Part shown: piece after piece, positions 22,743-31,357 of the stretch | Layout of the letters: each line of letters opens with the position of its first letter | Position numbering within the stretch: the first letter of the stretch is position 1 | From: Actinomycetota bacterium | GTDB taxonomy: Bacteria; Actinomycetota; Actinomycetes; Streptosporangiales; Streptosporangiaceae | Reading direction: 5' to 3' | NCBI GenBank assembly: GCA_021324595.1 | Contig: JAJPIV010000098.1 | Coordinates: 1-37,514, forward strand | Length of the DNA: 37,514 nt | Made by a program: the position numbers and the translations under genes | The notes under the pieces: model-generated | What the model saw: only the letters and a program-made list of their open reading frames with translations | Database searches by the model: none | What the model was told of the DNA's origin: nothing

Positions 22743-25027
22743 CGGGCCGGCCGGCCCGGCGCGCGCCGGGCCAGGCCGAGCACGTTCGCGATGATCCGGT
22801 GGCCGGCCCCGGCGGTGAGGATCGACTCGGGGTGGAACTGGACCGCCCAGCGGCCGGCGGCCGGGTCCTCGATCGCCATGACCACCTCGCCGCCCGGGCC
22901 GGCGGCCGGATCGGCGGTCACCGCGGTGACCGCGAACCCGCCGCGGACGTCGCAGGGCGCCGCGTGCAGCGAGTGGTACCGCCCGGCGCGGAACGACGCC
23001 GGCAGCCCGGCCAGCAGGTCGCCGCCGGTCACGCGGATCACGCCCGGCTTGCCGTGGGCAGGGGCCGCGAGCAGCCGCAGCGTCCCGCCGGCGTGCTCGA
23101 CCATCGCCTGCAGGCCCAGGCAGACGCCGAACGCGGGGATGCCGTCCCGGTCGAGGGCGGCGAGCAGCCGGTCGCAGCCGAAGTCGGATGGCCGGCCCGG
23201 CCCGGGCGACAGGACCACCAGGTCCGGGGCCTGGTCCTGCAGGATTGCCAGGTCGAACCCGGCCCGCAGGGTGGTCACCAGGGCCCCGTGCTCGCGCAAG
23301 TAGCTGGCGAGCGTGTGCACGAACGAGTCCTGGTGATCAACCAGCAGCACCCGCAGGCCCCGGCCCGGCGGCTCGGTGGCCGCCGCCGGCGGCGCATGGC
23401 CTGCGCTGTCCACCCGCCCTCCGGGGGCGCCGCCGGGCGCCCCGCCGGCCTGCGCCGCGGCGAGCACCTCGAGCAGCGCCCGCGCCTTCAGCCGGGTCTC
23501 GGCCTCCTCGGCGGCCGGGTCGGAGTCGAACAGCAGCGTCGCCCCGGCCCGCACGCAGGCCAGTCCGTCACGGATGTGCGCGGTCCGCAGGGTCAGGCCG
23601 GTGTTCATGCCCCCGTCGAAGCCGACCGACCCGACCGCGCCGCCGTACCAGTGCCTCGGGCGCGGCTCGTGGTCCTCGATGAACTGCATCGCCCAGGCCT
23701 TGGGCGCCCCGGTCACGGTCACGGCCCACATGTGGGTCAGGAACGCGTCGAGCGCGTCGAACCCCGGCAGCAGCCGCCCCTCGACGTGATCGACGGTGTG
23801 AATCACCCGGCTGTACAGCTCGATCTGGCGCCGCCCGATCACGCGGACGCTGCCGGGCACGCAGACCCTGGACTTGTCGTTGCGGTCCACGTCGGTGCAC
23901 ATGGTCAGCTCCGACTCCTCCTTCGCCGACACCAGCAGCGCCCGGATGTTCTCGGCGTCCTCCAGCGCGCTCGCGCCGCGCGGCGCCGTGCCGGAGATCG
24001 GGCAGGTCTCGACCCGGTCCCCGGTCACCCGCACGTACATCTCAGGCGAGGCGCCGACCAGGTACTCGCCCTCGCCGAGGTTGAGGAAGAACTCGTACGG
24101 CGCGGGATTGCGCCGGCGCAGCAGCTCGTAGCAGGCCGCCGGCGCATCGCACGGCACCCAGAACTCCTGGCTGGGCACGACCTCGAACAGGTCCCCGGCA
24201 GCGAACCGCTCCCTTGCCCGGGTGACGACCTTCGCGTATTCGCCCGGCTCCGGGTCCGGCGGGGCCGCCGCGGCCGCGGGGGACGGCGCGGACGCCGGGG
24301 TGCGGCGGTCAAGGCCGGCGGTGGACCGTCCCCCGGCGGCGAACTCGTAGCGGTACCGCAGCGCGGTCTCCCGCTTGCGGTCGATGACGTACAGCTCGTC
24401 GGGCAGGTGCAGCACGAGGTCACGCTGGCCGGGCGCCCTGCCGGGCAGGCCGGCCGCGGCGGGCCTGCCCCGGCCCGGCCGGAGCCGGACCGGCTCGAAC
24501 TGGAACGCCAGGTCATAACCGAACGCGCCGTACAGCCCCAGGTGCGGGTCGTCGCACGCGAAGGCCGCGACGATCTCGCGGATCGCGGTGAACACGGTCG
24601 GCCGCCGGCTGCGCTCCTCCTCCGGGGCGATCCCCGCCGGCTCGGGGATCGTGACCGTCACGCTCGCCCCGTCCTGCGGGCATCCCGCGAGCCCGGCCGC
24701 CCGGCGGAGCGCGGAGCCGAGCACCGGCATCAGCACGGCGCCGCGCTCGTTCAGCGCGGTCGCGGTGACCTCGCGGCCCCGCGCCACGATCTCGGCGCAC
24801 GGGTCCACGTACCCGGTGTGCCAGCGGCTGTACCGGCCCGGGTACTCCATGCCAGAGCTGAAGACGCCGCCCCGGCGCCCCTGCACCTGCCGGGTGATCT
24901 CCGCGAGCATGGCCGGGGCGAACGGCTCCGCCGTCCGGGTGATTGCGATGCCGCCGCCGGTGGTGAGCCGCGTCACCCCGGCCTGCGGCGGCGCCGCGAA
25001 GTCCGCGCTGAACTCGCTGCTGCTCAT
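22739..25027 (-). CDS. trpE: Anthranilate synthase, fused TrpE-TrpG
   Basis: The 762-residue protein carries both halves of anthranilate synthase and makes anthranilate from chorismate and glutamine, the first step to tryptophan. Residues 1-530 are TrpE-like, with EVVPSQEFWVP, NPAPYEFFLNL, GASPEMYVRV, ETCPISGTAPRG and CTDVDRNDKSRVC, the chorismate-binding signatures. Residues 560-755 are the glutamine amidotransferase, with SPGPGRPSDFG, the nucleophile Cys636 in FGVCLGLQA and His732 in FHPES. An acidic/Pro/Ala-rich linker joins them. The fused form of about 720-760 residues is known from rhizobia and some actinobacteria; PhzE of phenazine synthesis is an alternative, but a Trp leader upstream argues for TrpE(G). 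AGGAAGG precedes ATG 25027. Confidence 0.93.
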   Translation of the reverse strand: MSSSEFSADFAAPPQAGVTRLTTGGGIAITRTAEPFAPAMLAEITRQVQGRRGGVFSSGMEYPGRYSRWHTGYVDPCAEIVARGREVTATALNERGAVLMPVLGSALRRAAGLAGCPQDGASVTVTIPEPAGIAPEEERSRRPTVFTAIREIVAAFACDDPHLGLYGAFGYDLAFQFEPVRLRPGRGRPAAAGLPGRAPGQRDLVLHLPDELYVIDRKRETALRYRYEFAAGGRSTAGLDRRTPASAPSPAAAAAPPDPEPGEYAKVVTRARERFAAGDLFEVVPSQEFWVPCDAPAACYELLRRRNPAPYEFFLNLGEGEYLVGASPEMYVRVTGDRVETCPISGTAPRGASALEDAENIRALLVSAKEESELTMCTDVDRNDKSRVCVPGSVRVIGRRQIELYSRVIHTVDHVEGRLLPGFDALDAFLTHMWAVTVTGAPKAWAMQFIEDHEPRPRHWYGGAVGSVGFDGGMNTGLTLRTAHIRDGLACVRAGATLLFDSDPAAEEAETRLKARALLEVLAAAQAGGAPGGAPGGRVDSAGHAPPAAATEPPGRGLRVLLVDHQDSFVHTLASYLREHGALVTTLRAGFDLAILQDQAPDLVVLSPGPGRPSDFGCDRLLAALDRDGIPAFGVCLGLQAMVEHAGGTLRLLAAPAHGKPGVIRVTGGDLLAGLPASFRAGRYHSLHAAPCDVRGGFAVTAVTADPAAGPGGEVVMAIEDPAAGRWAVQFHPESILTAGAGHRIIANVLGLARRAPGRPAR

Positions 25028-25067
25028 CGGCCCTTCCTGCCTGGTCGGGCCCGGGCCGGGGAGCGCC

Positions 25068-25101
25068 GAAGGCGACCGCCGGCTTCCGGGCGGTCGCCTT
25101 C
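25068..25101 (-). terminator. trp attenuator hairpin
   Basis: On the minus strand GAAGGCGACCGCC pairs over 13 bp with GGCGGTCGCCTTC across an 8-nt loop, between the leader peptide and trpE(G). It has no T-run after it. An earlier hairpin competes with it upstream: the segment holding the two Trp codons (25138-25150) pairs with 25124-25133 (10 bp with a 3-nt bulge). Ribosome stalling at the Trp codons would free 25124-25133 for pairing with the CCGCC of the terminator arm. Confidence 0.75.
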
Positions 25102-25132
25102 CTTGGCCTGCTGCGCGCGAGCCTGGTGCCGC

Positions 25133-25174
25133 CTACCGGCGGCGCCACCAGCTGGCGGCCTGGCTCGTCGTCAT
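25133..25174 (-). CDS. trpL: trp leader peptide with two adjacent Trp codons
   Basis: A 13-residue ORF from ATG 25174 reads MTTSQAASWWRRR and ends in TAG, 105 nt upstream of trpE(G). The Trp codons are 9 and 10, followed by three Arg codons. TAGCAT at 25183-25188 (minus strand) is a -10-like box 8 nt before the ATG and there is no ribosome-binding site, so the leader mRNA is probably leaderless. Such leaders with tandem Trp codons control trpE by ribosome-mediated attenuation in other actinobacteria. Confidence 0.85.
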   Translation of the reverse strand: MTTSQAASWWRRR

Positions 25175-25247
25175 GGCAGCACATGCTATACCCGCCGCCC
25201 GCGGGCCGCGCACGGGCTCCCCCGGGCCGCACGGGGCACGGCGCTGG

Positions 25248-26252
25248 TCAGCCGAAGTCGATCCAGGTGCCGATCCCCAGGTCCACGGCCGCCCGGTGAG
25301 CGGCCAGCGCCGCGGCGAGGTCCTCGGCCGCCAGGCCGAGGGACTCGAAGACGGTGATCTCCTCCGCGTCCCGGCGGCCGTCGCCGGACAGGCCCGCGAG
25401 CAGGTCGCCCACCTCGGCCCGGACGTGGCCGGGGCCGACCGCGCCCTCGGCCGCGGCCAGCAGGTAGTCACCCGACTCGGCCAGCACCGACTCGCGGCTG
25501 TCGGCGAACAGCGCGGCCGCCGCCACCGTGACCGTGTCGAGTTCCCGGGCGTGCGGCAGGCACGCGCCGACCGCGTTCACGTGCGTGCCAGGGGCCAGCC
25601 ACTCGCGCCGCAGCACGGGAACGTCCGACGTGGTGGCGGTCACGACGATGCCGGCTCCCGCCACCGCGTCGCCCGCGCGGGCGCAGGCGACCACCGGGAT
25701 CCCGGCCGCGTCCGGCCCGGCCGCCCCGGACCGCGCCGCGGCGGCGAACTCCTCGGCCCTGGCCGCGGTGCGCCCGGCCACCCGCACCTGCGCCAGCGGC
25801 CGGGTCGCCGCGATCGCGGCCAGGTGCGCCCGCGCCTGCACCCCGGTGCCGATGATCGCGAGCACGTCGGCGTCCGGCCGGGCCAGCAGCGAGGTGGCCA
25901 CGGCCGAGACCGCGGCGGTCCGGATCTCGGTGAGCGCCGAGGCGTTCAGCACGGCCGCCGGCTCGCCGGTCCCCGGGTCGCTGACCAGCACGACGCCCTG
26001 GTGCGCGTCGAGCCCCGCGGCCGGGTTGCCCGGCGTGATGCAGATCGCCTTCAGCCCGTACCCTGCCCCGGCCTGGTAGGACGGCATCAGCGCCATCAGC
26101 CCGGGCGCGCCGTCCGGGCGCAGCACGGCGCGGAGCGGCTGGAAGATCTCGCCGCGGGCGCGGGCGGCCAGCGCGGCCCGCATCGCCTCGGCGCACGCGC
26201 CCCAGCCGAGCGCGGCCCGCACGTCGGCGGCGGACAGCACCAGCAGGGGCAC
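25248..26252 (-). CDS. Ornithine cyclodeaminase / mu-crystallin family protein
   Basis: The 334-residue protein is an NAD-dependent enzyme of the ornithine cyclodeaminase, alanine dehydrogenase and ketimine reductase family. Visible marks are GAPGLMALMPSYQAG, GYGLKAICITPGNPA with the substrate lysine, DAHQGVVLVSDPGTGEP, the Rossmann motif IIGTGVQARAHLAAI (about 137-151) and ATTSDVPVL. The DAEEITVFESLGLAAEDLAAA segment near the end is a strong family signature. Which reaction it catalyses is open. GTG 26252 agrees with the family N-terminus. The gene begins 16 nt after the ftsH stop and may share its transcript. Confidence 0.9.
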   Translation of the reverse strand: MPLLVLSAADVRAALGWGACAEAMRAALAARARGEIFQPLRAVLRPDGAPGLMALMPSYQAGAGYGLKAICITPGNPAAGLDAHQGVVLVSDPGTGEPAAVLNASALTEIRTAAVSAVATSLLARPDADVLAIIGTGVQARAHLAAIAATRPLAQVRVAGRTAARAEEFAAAARSGAAGPDAAGIPVVACARAGDAVAGAGIVVTATTSDVPVLRREWLAPGTHVNAVGACLPHARELDTVTVAAAALFADSRESVLAESGDYLLAAAEGAVGPGHVRAEVGDLLAGLSGDGRRDAEEITVFESLGLAAEDLAAALAAHRAAVDLGIGTWIDFG

Positions 26253-26268
26253 GTGGCGTCCCGGAGGC

Positions 26269-28224
26269 CTAGCCCGCGGGCTTGGACGCGGCGGCCTGCC
26301 TGGCCCGCGGCCCGATCGCGACCTCCTCCTCAGGCCGGTGCTCGGGCACCGGCCGGCCGACGATCCGGTACACCTGGCCGCCATCCACGGTCTCGTGCTC
26401 CAGCAGCAGCGCGACCAGCTCGTCGAGCTGGTCCTTGTGCGCGCGGATCAGCTCGCTGGCCCGCTGCTCCGCCTCCCGCAGCAGCCGCGCGACCTCGGCG
26501 TCGATCGCGGCCTGGGTCGCCTCGGCGAACGGGCGGCTGGACAGCCCGGCCCCGCCGCCGCCCAGGAAGACCGAGCCGCCCTGCGGGTAGCCGACCGGGC
26601 CGATCTTGGCGGACAGGCCGAACTCGCGGACCATGCGCGTGGCGATGTCGGTCGCGGTGGACAGGTCGTTCGCCGCGCCGGTCGACCCCTGGCCGAATTC
26701 GACGAGCTCGGCCGCCCGGCCGCCCAGCCGGACCGCCAGGGTGTCGTACAGGTAATCCTCCCCGTACAGGTGGCGCTCGATCAGCGGGAGCTGCTGGGTC
26801 ACCCCGAGCGCCTGCCCGGCGGGCAGGATCGTGACCTTCGCGACCGGGTCGGCCTTGTCCGACAGCGCGGCCACGATCGCGTGGCCCGCCTCGTGCACGG
26901 CGACGGCGTGCTTCTCCTCCGGCAGCAGCACGTTGGAGCCCTCCCGCCGGCCAAGCAGGATGCGGTCGCGCGCGTCGTCGAAGTCGGCGGCCGTCAGCAC
27001 CTCGCGGTTGCCGCGGACCGCGAAGATCGCCGCCTCGTTCGCCAGGTTCGCCAGGTCGGCGCCGGAGAACCCCGGGGTGCCGCGGGCGATCACGGTCAGG
27101 TCGACGTCGGGCGCCAGGCGCTTGCCCCGGCAGTGCACCGCCAGGATCGCCGCCCGCTCCTCCAGCGTGGGCAGCGGGATCGTGATCTGGCGGTCGAACC
27201 GGCCGGGGCGCAGCAGCGCCGGGTCGAGGACCTCGGGGCGGTTGGTGGCGGCCAGCACCACGATCCCCTGGGTGATGTCGAACCCGTCCATCTCGGACAG
27301 GAGCTGGTTGAGCGTCTGCTCGCGCTCGTCGTTGGCCACCACGGCGCCCTGGCCGGCCCGGCGCTGGCCGATCGCGTCGATCTCGTCGACGAAGATGATC
27401 GCCGGCGCCCGCTTGCGGGCCTCGGCGAACAGGTCGCGGACCCGGGCGGCGCCGACGCCGACGAACATCTCCACGAAGCTGGATCCGGTCACCGACAGGA
27501 ACGGCACCGACGCCTCGCCGGCCACGGCCCGGGCCAGGAGGGTCTTGCCGGTGCCCGGCGGGCCGACCATGAGCACGCCGCGCGGCGCCATGGCCCCGGC
27601 GCGCTGGTAACGGGCCGGGTTGCGCAGGAAGTCGACGATCTCGCTGATCTCCTCCTTGGCCCCCTGGTACCCGGCGACGTCGGAGAACTTGGTCTGCGGG
27701 CGCTCGGCGTCGAAGATCTTCGCGCGGGACCGGCCGACGCCGAGCGCGCCCTGCAGCTGCCCGGCCGCGCCCCGGGAGACGCGGCGGAACAGGAAGTAGA
27801 TGATGATCAGCGGCGAGAACAGGAGCAGCAGGTAGAGCAGCTCGGAGCCGATCCCGGTGCTCGGCGCGGAGTACGACACCTGGGCGCCGTCCGCCCGCAG
27901 CTGGTTGGCCAGGGCCGAGGTGTCGGGCGGCGCCACCGTGGTGAAGCTGCTCCCGTTCACCAGGGTGCCGGAGACGGTCGTGTTCGAGCCGTTGGACGGG
28001 CTGGCCAGGGTCACGCTCTTGACCTGGTGGCTGGCCGCCTTGGACAGGAACGTCGAGTAGCTGAGGCTGACCGGCGTCGACACGCGGAACGGCAGGTAGA
28101 AGTACAGCGCCAGCATGGCCAGCAGCGCGATCGGCCACAGCCAGTGCCGCCAGGACGGAGGCGGAGGCGGCGCAGTCGGGATCGGCTTGTCGCCCGGTGG
28201 CGGCGGGTTCGGCTGCTTGCTCAT
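26269..28224 (-). CDS. ftsH: ATP-dependent zinc metalloprotease FtsH
   Basis: This 651-residue membrane-bound AAA+ protease degrades misfolded membrane and regulatory proteins. A Pro-rich N-terminus (residues 1-24) is followed by the first membrane segment WLWPIALLAMLALYFYLPF (27-45), a periplasmic domain and a second segment LLYLLLLFSPLIIIYFLF near 125-145. The AAA module has Walker A GPPGTGKT (221-228), IIFVDEIDAIG and the arginine-finger region LRPGRFDRQ. The protease has HEAGH (444-448) and the third zinc ligand in GAANDL. The C-terminus ends soon after the helix bundle (PEEEVAIGPRARQ), without the long tails of many main FtsH proteins, so this may be a second paralogue. No ribosome-binding site is seen before ATG 28224; TAAGAA lies 6 nt upstream. 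It is followed downstream by the cyclodeaminase gene. Confidence 0.95.
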   Translation of the reverse strand: MSKQPNPPPPGDKPIPTAPPPPPSWRHWLWPIALLAMLALYFYLPFRVSTPVSLSYSTFLSKAASHQVKSVTLASPSNGSNTTVSGTLVNGSSFTTVAPPDTSALANQLRADGAQVSYSAPSTGIGSELLYLLLLFSPLIIIYFLFRRVSRGAAGQLQGALGVGRSRAKIFDAERPQTKFSDVAGYQGAKEEISEIVDFLRNPARYQRAGAMAPRGVLMVGPPGTGKTLLARAVAGEASVPFLSVTGSSFVEMFVGVGAARVRDLFAEARKRAPAIIFVDEIDAIGQRRAGQGAVVANDEREQTLNQLLSEMDGFDITQGIVVLAATNRPEVLDPALLRPGRFDRQITIPLPTLEERAAILAVHCRGKRLAPDVDLTVIARGTPGFSGADLANLANEAAIFAVRGNREVLTAADFDDARDRILLGRREGSNVLLPEEKHAVAVHEAGHAIVAALSDKADPVAKVTILPAGQALGVTQQLPLIERHLYGEDYLYDTLAVRLGGRAAELVEFGQGSTGAANDLSTATDIATRMVREFGLSAKIGPVGYPQGGSVFLGGGGAGLSSRPFAEATQAAIDAEVARLLREAEQRASELIRAHKDQLDELVALLLEHETVDGGQVYRIVGRPVPEHRPEEEVAIGPRARQAAASKPAG

Positions 28225-28286
28225 GAGTCATTCTTACGCATCGGGGTGCCTTCCGTGGTCGGCGTCCGCTCTGGGCGCAGCGCCGT

Positions 28287-28322
28287 GCCCAGGCTACGCG
28301 GTGCCGCGCCCAGGCTACGCGG
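28287..28322. repeat. Tandem duplication over the stop of the HtrA-type gene
   Basis: GCCCAGGCTACGCGG occurs at 28287-28301 and again at 28308-28322, a 21-bp period. The second copy contains the stop codon of the protease gene (minus strand) and the first lies just behind it. It looks like a recent slippage duplication that leaves the protein unchanged. Confidence 0.6.
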
Positions 28323-29286
28323 CGGCGAGCTCGGTCGGCTCGGCGATCACGTCCACCAGCGCGCCGTTGCGCAGCACCGTGACCTCCAGCGGCCGGCCGA
28401 TGGCCTCGGCGAACATCAGCCGCTGCAGGTCCCGCGCGGCCCGCGCCGGCCGGCCGGCCACGGAGATCAGGATGTCGCCCGGGCGCAGGCCCGCCCTGTC
28501 CGCCGGCCCGCCGGGGATGATCTCGGCCACCCGCAGCCCCTGCGCGCTGCCGATGCGGCGGCGCGCCGCCGCGGGCAGCGGGGCGGGGACGCTGACGATG
28601 CCCAGGTATGCCCGCCGGACCCGGCCGTGGCGCATGAGGGCGGAGACGATCGAGCGGGTCGTGGCGTTGACCGGCACGGCCAGGCCCAGGCCGACCCCGG
28701 CCACGGCGGTGCTGATGCCGACCACCCGGGCGCGCGCATCCGCCAGCGCGCCGCCGGAGTTGCCGGGGTTCAGCGCCGCGTCGGTCTGGATCACGTCCTC
28801 GATCAGCCGGGCCGCTGATCCGCTGCGGGTGGGCAGGGACCGGCCGAGCCCGCTCACCACGCCCGCGGTCACGGACCCTGCCAGGCCGAGCGGGCTGCCG
28901 ACCGCCACCACGAGCTGGCCCACGACCAGGTCGTCGGCCTCCCCGAGCTCGGCGGGCGGCGGCGTCCGCGAGCCGGCCCGCAGCACCGCCAGGTCGGACA
29001 GCGGGTCGGTGCCGACGACCGTGAACGGCGAGCTCGACCCGTCGGAGAACAGCGCGGTCCCGCTGCCCGCCGCGCCGACCACGTGGGCGTTGGTCAGCAG
29101 GAAGCCGTCGGCCGTGTAGACGACGGCCGACCCGACGGCCTCCCCCGGCCAGCGCCCCGCCCCGGCCACGCGCAGGCTGGCCACCCGCGGCGTCAGCTCG
29201 GCGGCCACCCCGGCGACGACGCGCGAGTAGGCGTCCAGCGGCGCCTCGCCGGCCCGCGGCTCGCCTGCCGCGCCATCGGTGACCAC
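28315..29286 (-). CDS. HtrA/DegP-type serine protease with PDZ domain, no export signal
   Basis: The 323-residue protein has a trypsin-like domain with the full triad: His68 in LLTNAHVVG, Asp98 in PLSDLAVL and Ser177 in NPGNSGGAL. A PDZ domain follows (about 235-318) with GLRPGDILISVAGRPA. HtrA proteases usually carry a signal peptide or a membrane anchor; the N-terminus here (MVTDGAAGEPRAGEAPLDAYSRV) has neither. The protein is therefore predicted cytoplasmic, unless the true start is elsewhere. The GTG start is supported by a promoter spaced for a leaderless transcript. It lies directly upstream of ftsH on the same strand, with 90 bp between, so two proteolysis genes stand together. Confidence 0.92.
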   Translation of the reverse strand: MVTDGAAGEPRAGEAPLDAYSRVVAGVAAELTPRVASLRVAGAGRWPGEAVGSAVVYTADGFLLTNAHVVGAAGSGTALFSDGSSSPFTVVGTDPLSDLAVLRAGSRTPPPAELGEADDLVVGQLVVAVGSPLGLAGSVTAGVVSGLGRSLPTRSGSAARLIEDVIQTDAALNPGNSGGALADARARVVGISTAVAGVGLGLAVPVNATTRSIVSALMRHGRVRRAYLGIVSVPAPLPAAARRRIGSAQGLRVAEIIPGGPADRAGLRPGDILISVAGRPARAARDLQRLMFAEAIGRPLEVTVLRNGALVDVIAEPTELAAA

Positions 29287-29292
29287 GGGAAC

Positions 29293-29322
29293 AGCCTACC
29301 GTGCGTGTAATGATGTAAGCAA
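29293..29322 (-). promoter_or_regulatory. Promoter of the HtrA-type gene, leaderless
   Basis: On the minus strand TTGCTT (29317-29322) and TAGGCT (29293-29298) are separated by 18 bp, a fair match to the main actinobacterial sigma factor consensus. The -10 ends 6 nt before GTG 29286, so transcription should start at or next to the start codon. The region is the only AT-rich patch between the two genes. Confidence 0.5.
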
Positions 29323-29325
29323 CGT

Positions 29326-29772
29326 TCAGCCGCCGGCGGGCTCCAGGAGGAAGACCGGGATGAGGCGCCCTGCCCTCGCCTGGTACTCGGCGTACGGGGG
29401 GTAGGCGGCCACGGCGCGCTCCCACCAGAGCGCGCGCTCGGGCCCGGACAGCTCCCGGGCGACCATCTCCCGCCGGCCTGGCCCGTCCTGCAGCTCCACC
29501 TGCGGGTGGGCGCGCAGGTTGTGGTACCACTGCGGGTGGACCGGCGCGCCGCCCATGGACGCGACCGCCGCGTAGCGGCCCTCGTGCTCGACCCGCATCA
29601 GCGGCGTCTTGCGGACCTTGCCGGTCCGTGCGCCCCGGTTGGTGACGATCACCACCGGCAGCCCGGTGTCCAGCAGCGTGGTCCCCTCGGTCCCGCCTGA
29701 GCCCTCGTACCGCTCGACCTGTTCGCGGACCCACTGGCGGGGGCTCGGCTCGTACTCTCCCTCGACTGGCAC
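29326..29772 (-). CDS. Deazaflavin (F420)-dependent nitroreductase-like protein (Ddn family)
   Basis: The 148-residue protein has the split beta-barrel of the Ddn/Rv3547 family. The marks are [33 protein letters not shown], in part the F420 phosphate-binding motif, then [22 protein letters not shown] and [16 protein letters not shown]. Such proteins use reduced F420 to reduce quinones or nitro compounds, and some lack proven activity. GTG 29772 lies 10 nt after the nitronate monooxygenase stop, so the two genes form an operon; both chemistries touch nitro compounds. Confidence 0.9.
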   Translation of the reverse strand: MPVEGEYEPSPRQWVREQVERYEGSGGTEGTTLLDTGLPVVIVTNRGARTGKVRKTPLMRVEHEGRYAAVASMGGAPVHPQWYHNLRAHPQVELQDGPGRREMVARELSGPERALWWERAVAAYPPYAEYQARAGRLIPVFLLEPAGG

Positions 29773-29782
29773 GGGCCGGAGT

Positions 29783-30907
29783 CTAGCTGGCGAGCACGCC
29801 AGCCAGGCGCTCGGCGGCCTCGGCGAGGTCCCGCGCCATCTCGTAGACCACCTCGCGGGCCGGCCGGACCGCGTTCATCAGCCCGACGCCCTGGCCGACC
29901 CAGTAGGTCGCCAGCGCCTGGGCGCCCTCGTGCCCCTGCTCCGCCAGCGCGTCGATGCGCCGCAGCGCCGGCTCGGACAGCAGCGACTGGAGCGGCATCG
30001 GCAGCGGGGGCGGGCTGCCCGGCGAGTCCCACGCGTCGGTCCATCCCGACCGCAGCTGCCGGGACGGCTTGCCGGTGCGGCTGCGCGAGCGGACGGTGTC
30101 GCGGGAGGTGGCGTCGAGCATCCGGCGCTTGGTGTAGGGGGCGGTCTCCGCCTCCTCGGTGGTCAGCCAGACCGACCCGGTCCAGGCGCCGTCCGCGCCG
30201 AGGGCGATCGCGGCCGCGACCTGCCGGCCGGTCACGATCCCGCCCGCGGCGAGCACCGGCACCCTCCTGACCGGTTTGATCGCCTCGATCACCTCCGGGA
30301 CCAGCACCATCGTGGTCACCTCGCCGCAGTGCCCGCCCGCCTCGGTGCCCGCGGCGACCAGGATGTCCGCCCCGGCCCGGACCTGCCGCACGGCGTGCTC
30401 GCGCGCGCCGACCAGGGCCGCGATGGGCACGCCGGCGGCCCGCGCCCGCTCGATCATGTACGGCGGTGGCGTGCCGAGCGCGCTGGCGATCAGCCTGATC
30501 GGGTGGCGCAGCGCGACGTCGAGCAGCTGCTCGCCCGCCTCGTCGCCGATCGTGACCGCCGGCGGCTCCCCGGCGCCCTCGCCCGGGGCGATGCCGTGCG
30601 CGGCGAGGAGCCCCGCCACGAACTCCCGCTGCGGCGCCCCGATCATCGCGCTCAGCTCCGCCGCGCCGAGGCGCTGCCCCTTCCCGGCGAACCTCTCGGG
30701 CACCAGGATGTCGGCGCCGTACGGCCGGCCCTTCACGTGCTCGTCGATCCAGGCCAGCTCGCGCTCAAGCTGGCGCGGGCTGTGCGTGGACGCGCCGAGC
30801 ACGCCGAAGCCGCCCGCGTTGGTGACGGCCGCCACCACGTCACGGCAGTGGCTGAACGCCAGCAGCGGCAGGTCGATGCCGAGCATGTCGCAGATGGGGG
30901 TTCTCAT
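29783..30907 (-). CDS. Nitronate monooxygenase (2-nitropropane dioxygenase family)
   Basis: The 374-residue FMN enzyme oxidises alkyl nitronates to carbonyl compounds and nitrite. Its TIM barrel shows [13 protein letters not shown] near the start, [18 protein letters not shown] (about 177-194) with the catalytic-type histidine, [30 protein letters not shown] as the FMN phosphate-binding strand set, and a variable C-terminal region. Between about 265 and 315 is an Arg/Ser/Pro-rich stretch ([16 protein letters not shown]) corresponding to the lid region. It is co-transcribed with the downstream Ddn-like gene. An equally possible activity is enoyl reductase of the FabK relatives, which share the fold, but the family name is secure. 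Confidence 0.9.
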   Translation of the reverse strand: MRTPICDMLGIDLPLLAFSHCRDVVAAVTNAGGFGVLGASTHSPRQLERELAWIDEHVKGRPYGADILVPERFAGKGQRLGAAELSAMIGAPQREFVAGLLAAHGIAPGEGAGEPPAVTIGDEAGEQLLDVALRHPIRLIASALGTPPPYMIERARAAGVPIAALVGAREHAVRQVRAGADILVAAGTEAGGHCGEVTTMVLVPEVIEAIKPVRRVPVLAAGGIVTGRQVAAAIALGADGAWTGSVWLTTEEAETAPYTKRRMLDATSRDTVRSRSRTGKPSRQLRSGWTDAWDSPGSPPPLPMPLQSLLSEPALRRIDALAEQGHEGAQALATYWVGQGVGLMNAVRPAREVVYEMARDLAEAAERLAGVLAS

Positions 30908-31357
30908 CGCCGCGCTCCTTCGCTCCGGTCCGATCGGCCACGCCGGACGCCACCGCCCGCCGGCGCACGCCCGGTCCGCTGACCGCCTTTCAGACGATCA
31001 TGCGCCGGATCTTGCCCGCCGAAATAGCGACATGGCCCACCTGGCCTGGCATCGCGGTGCGGCCCGGCCCGCGCCGTCGACCGGGGATCTGGGCAGGCCA
31101 GTAGTACGGCAGCCGCCAATGGAGTCGTGACCTGGGGGATTGGTGCGGCGTGTGACATGACAGGCGCAGAGTCTCGGAGACGGGCAGCGGGTACGCGTGC
31201 ATGGTGAAGACGAGGCGGCATGCGAGGCTGGCCGGTTACGCACCGGCGGCTGCCCGGTTATGCTTGCGCGCATGCGGCGATGACCCTGTGCTGCTCGTGC
31301 ACCTCCTGCCGGCTCGCGCCTAGCCCCGACCAGCCGAGCCGACAAGGGAGTTCTTTC
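30908..31357. other. Intergenic region without recognised gene
   Basis: This 450-bp stretch separates the minus-strand nitronate monooxygenase gene from the plus-strand PhyH-like gene. It is less GC-rich than its neighbours in places. One short perfect inverted repeat, GTCTC G GAGAC, occurs at 31171-31181. A minus-strand frame ending VGHVAISAGKIRRMIV at 30990 has no support beyond being open. I see no RNA gene. Confidence 0.5.

Noticed and set aside
22739-25027. PhzE of a phenazine cluster
   Set aside because: No other phz gene is present, and a Trp-codon leader stands upstream, which fits tryptophan biosynthesis.
31171-31181. GTCTC G GAGAC as an operator for the PhyH-like gene
   Set aside because: Too short, far from the start and not repeated; no promoter elements nearby.
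30990-31202. Minus-strand ORF of 70 codons ending ISAGKIRRMIV
   Set aside because: No family match, no ribosome-binding site and no clear codon bias; nothing supports it beyond an open frame.
31280-31357. In-frame Cys-rich upstream extension of the PhyH-like protein (five Cys within 12 codons), possibly a cysteine-sensing leader
   Set aside because: It has no ribosome-binding site, no stop before the PhyH start, and the AAGGGAG box before ATG 31358 fits the family start.
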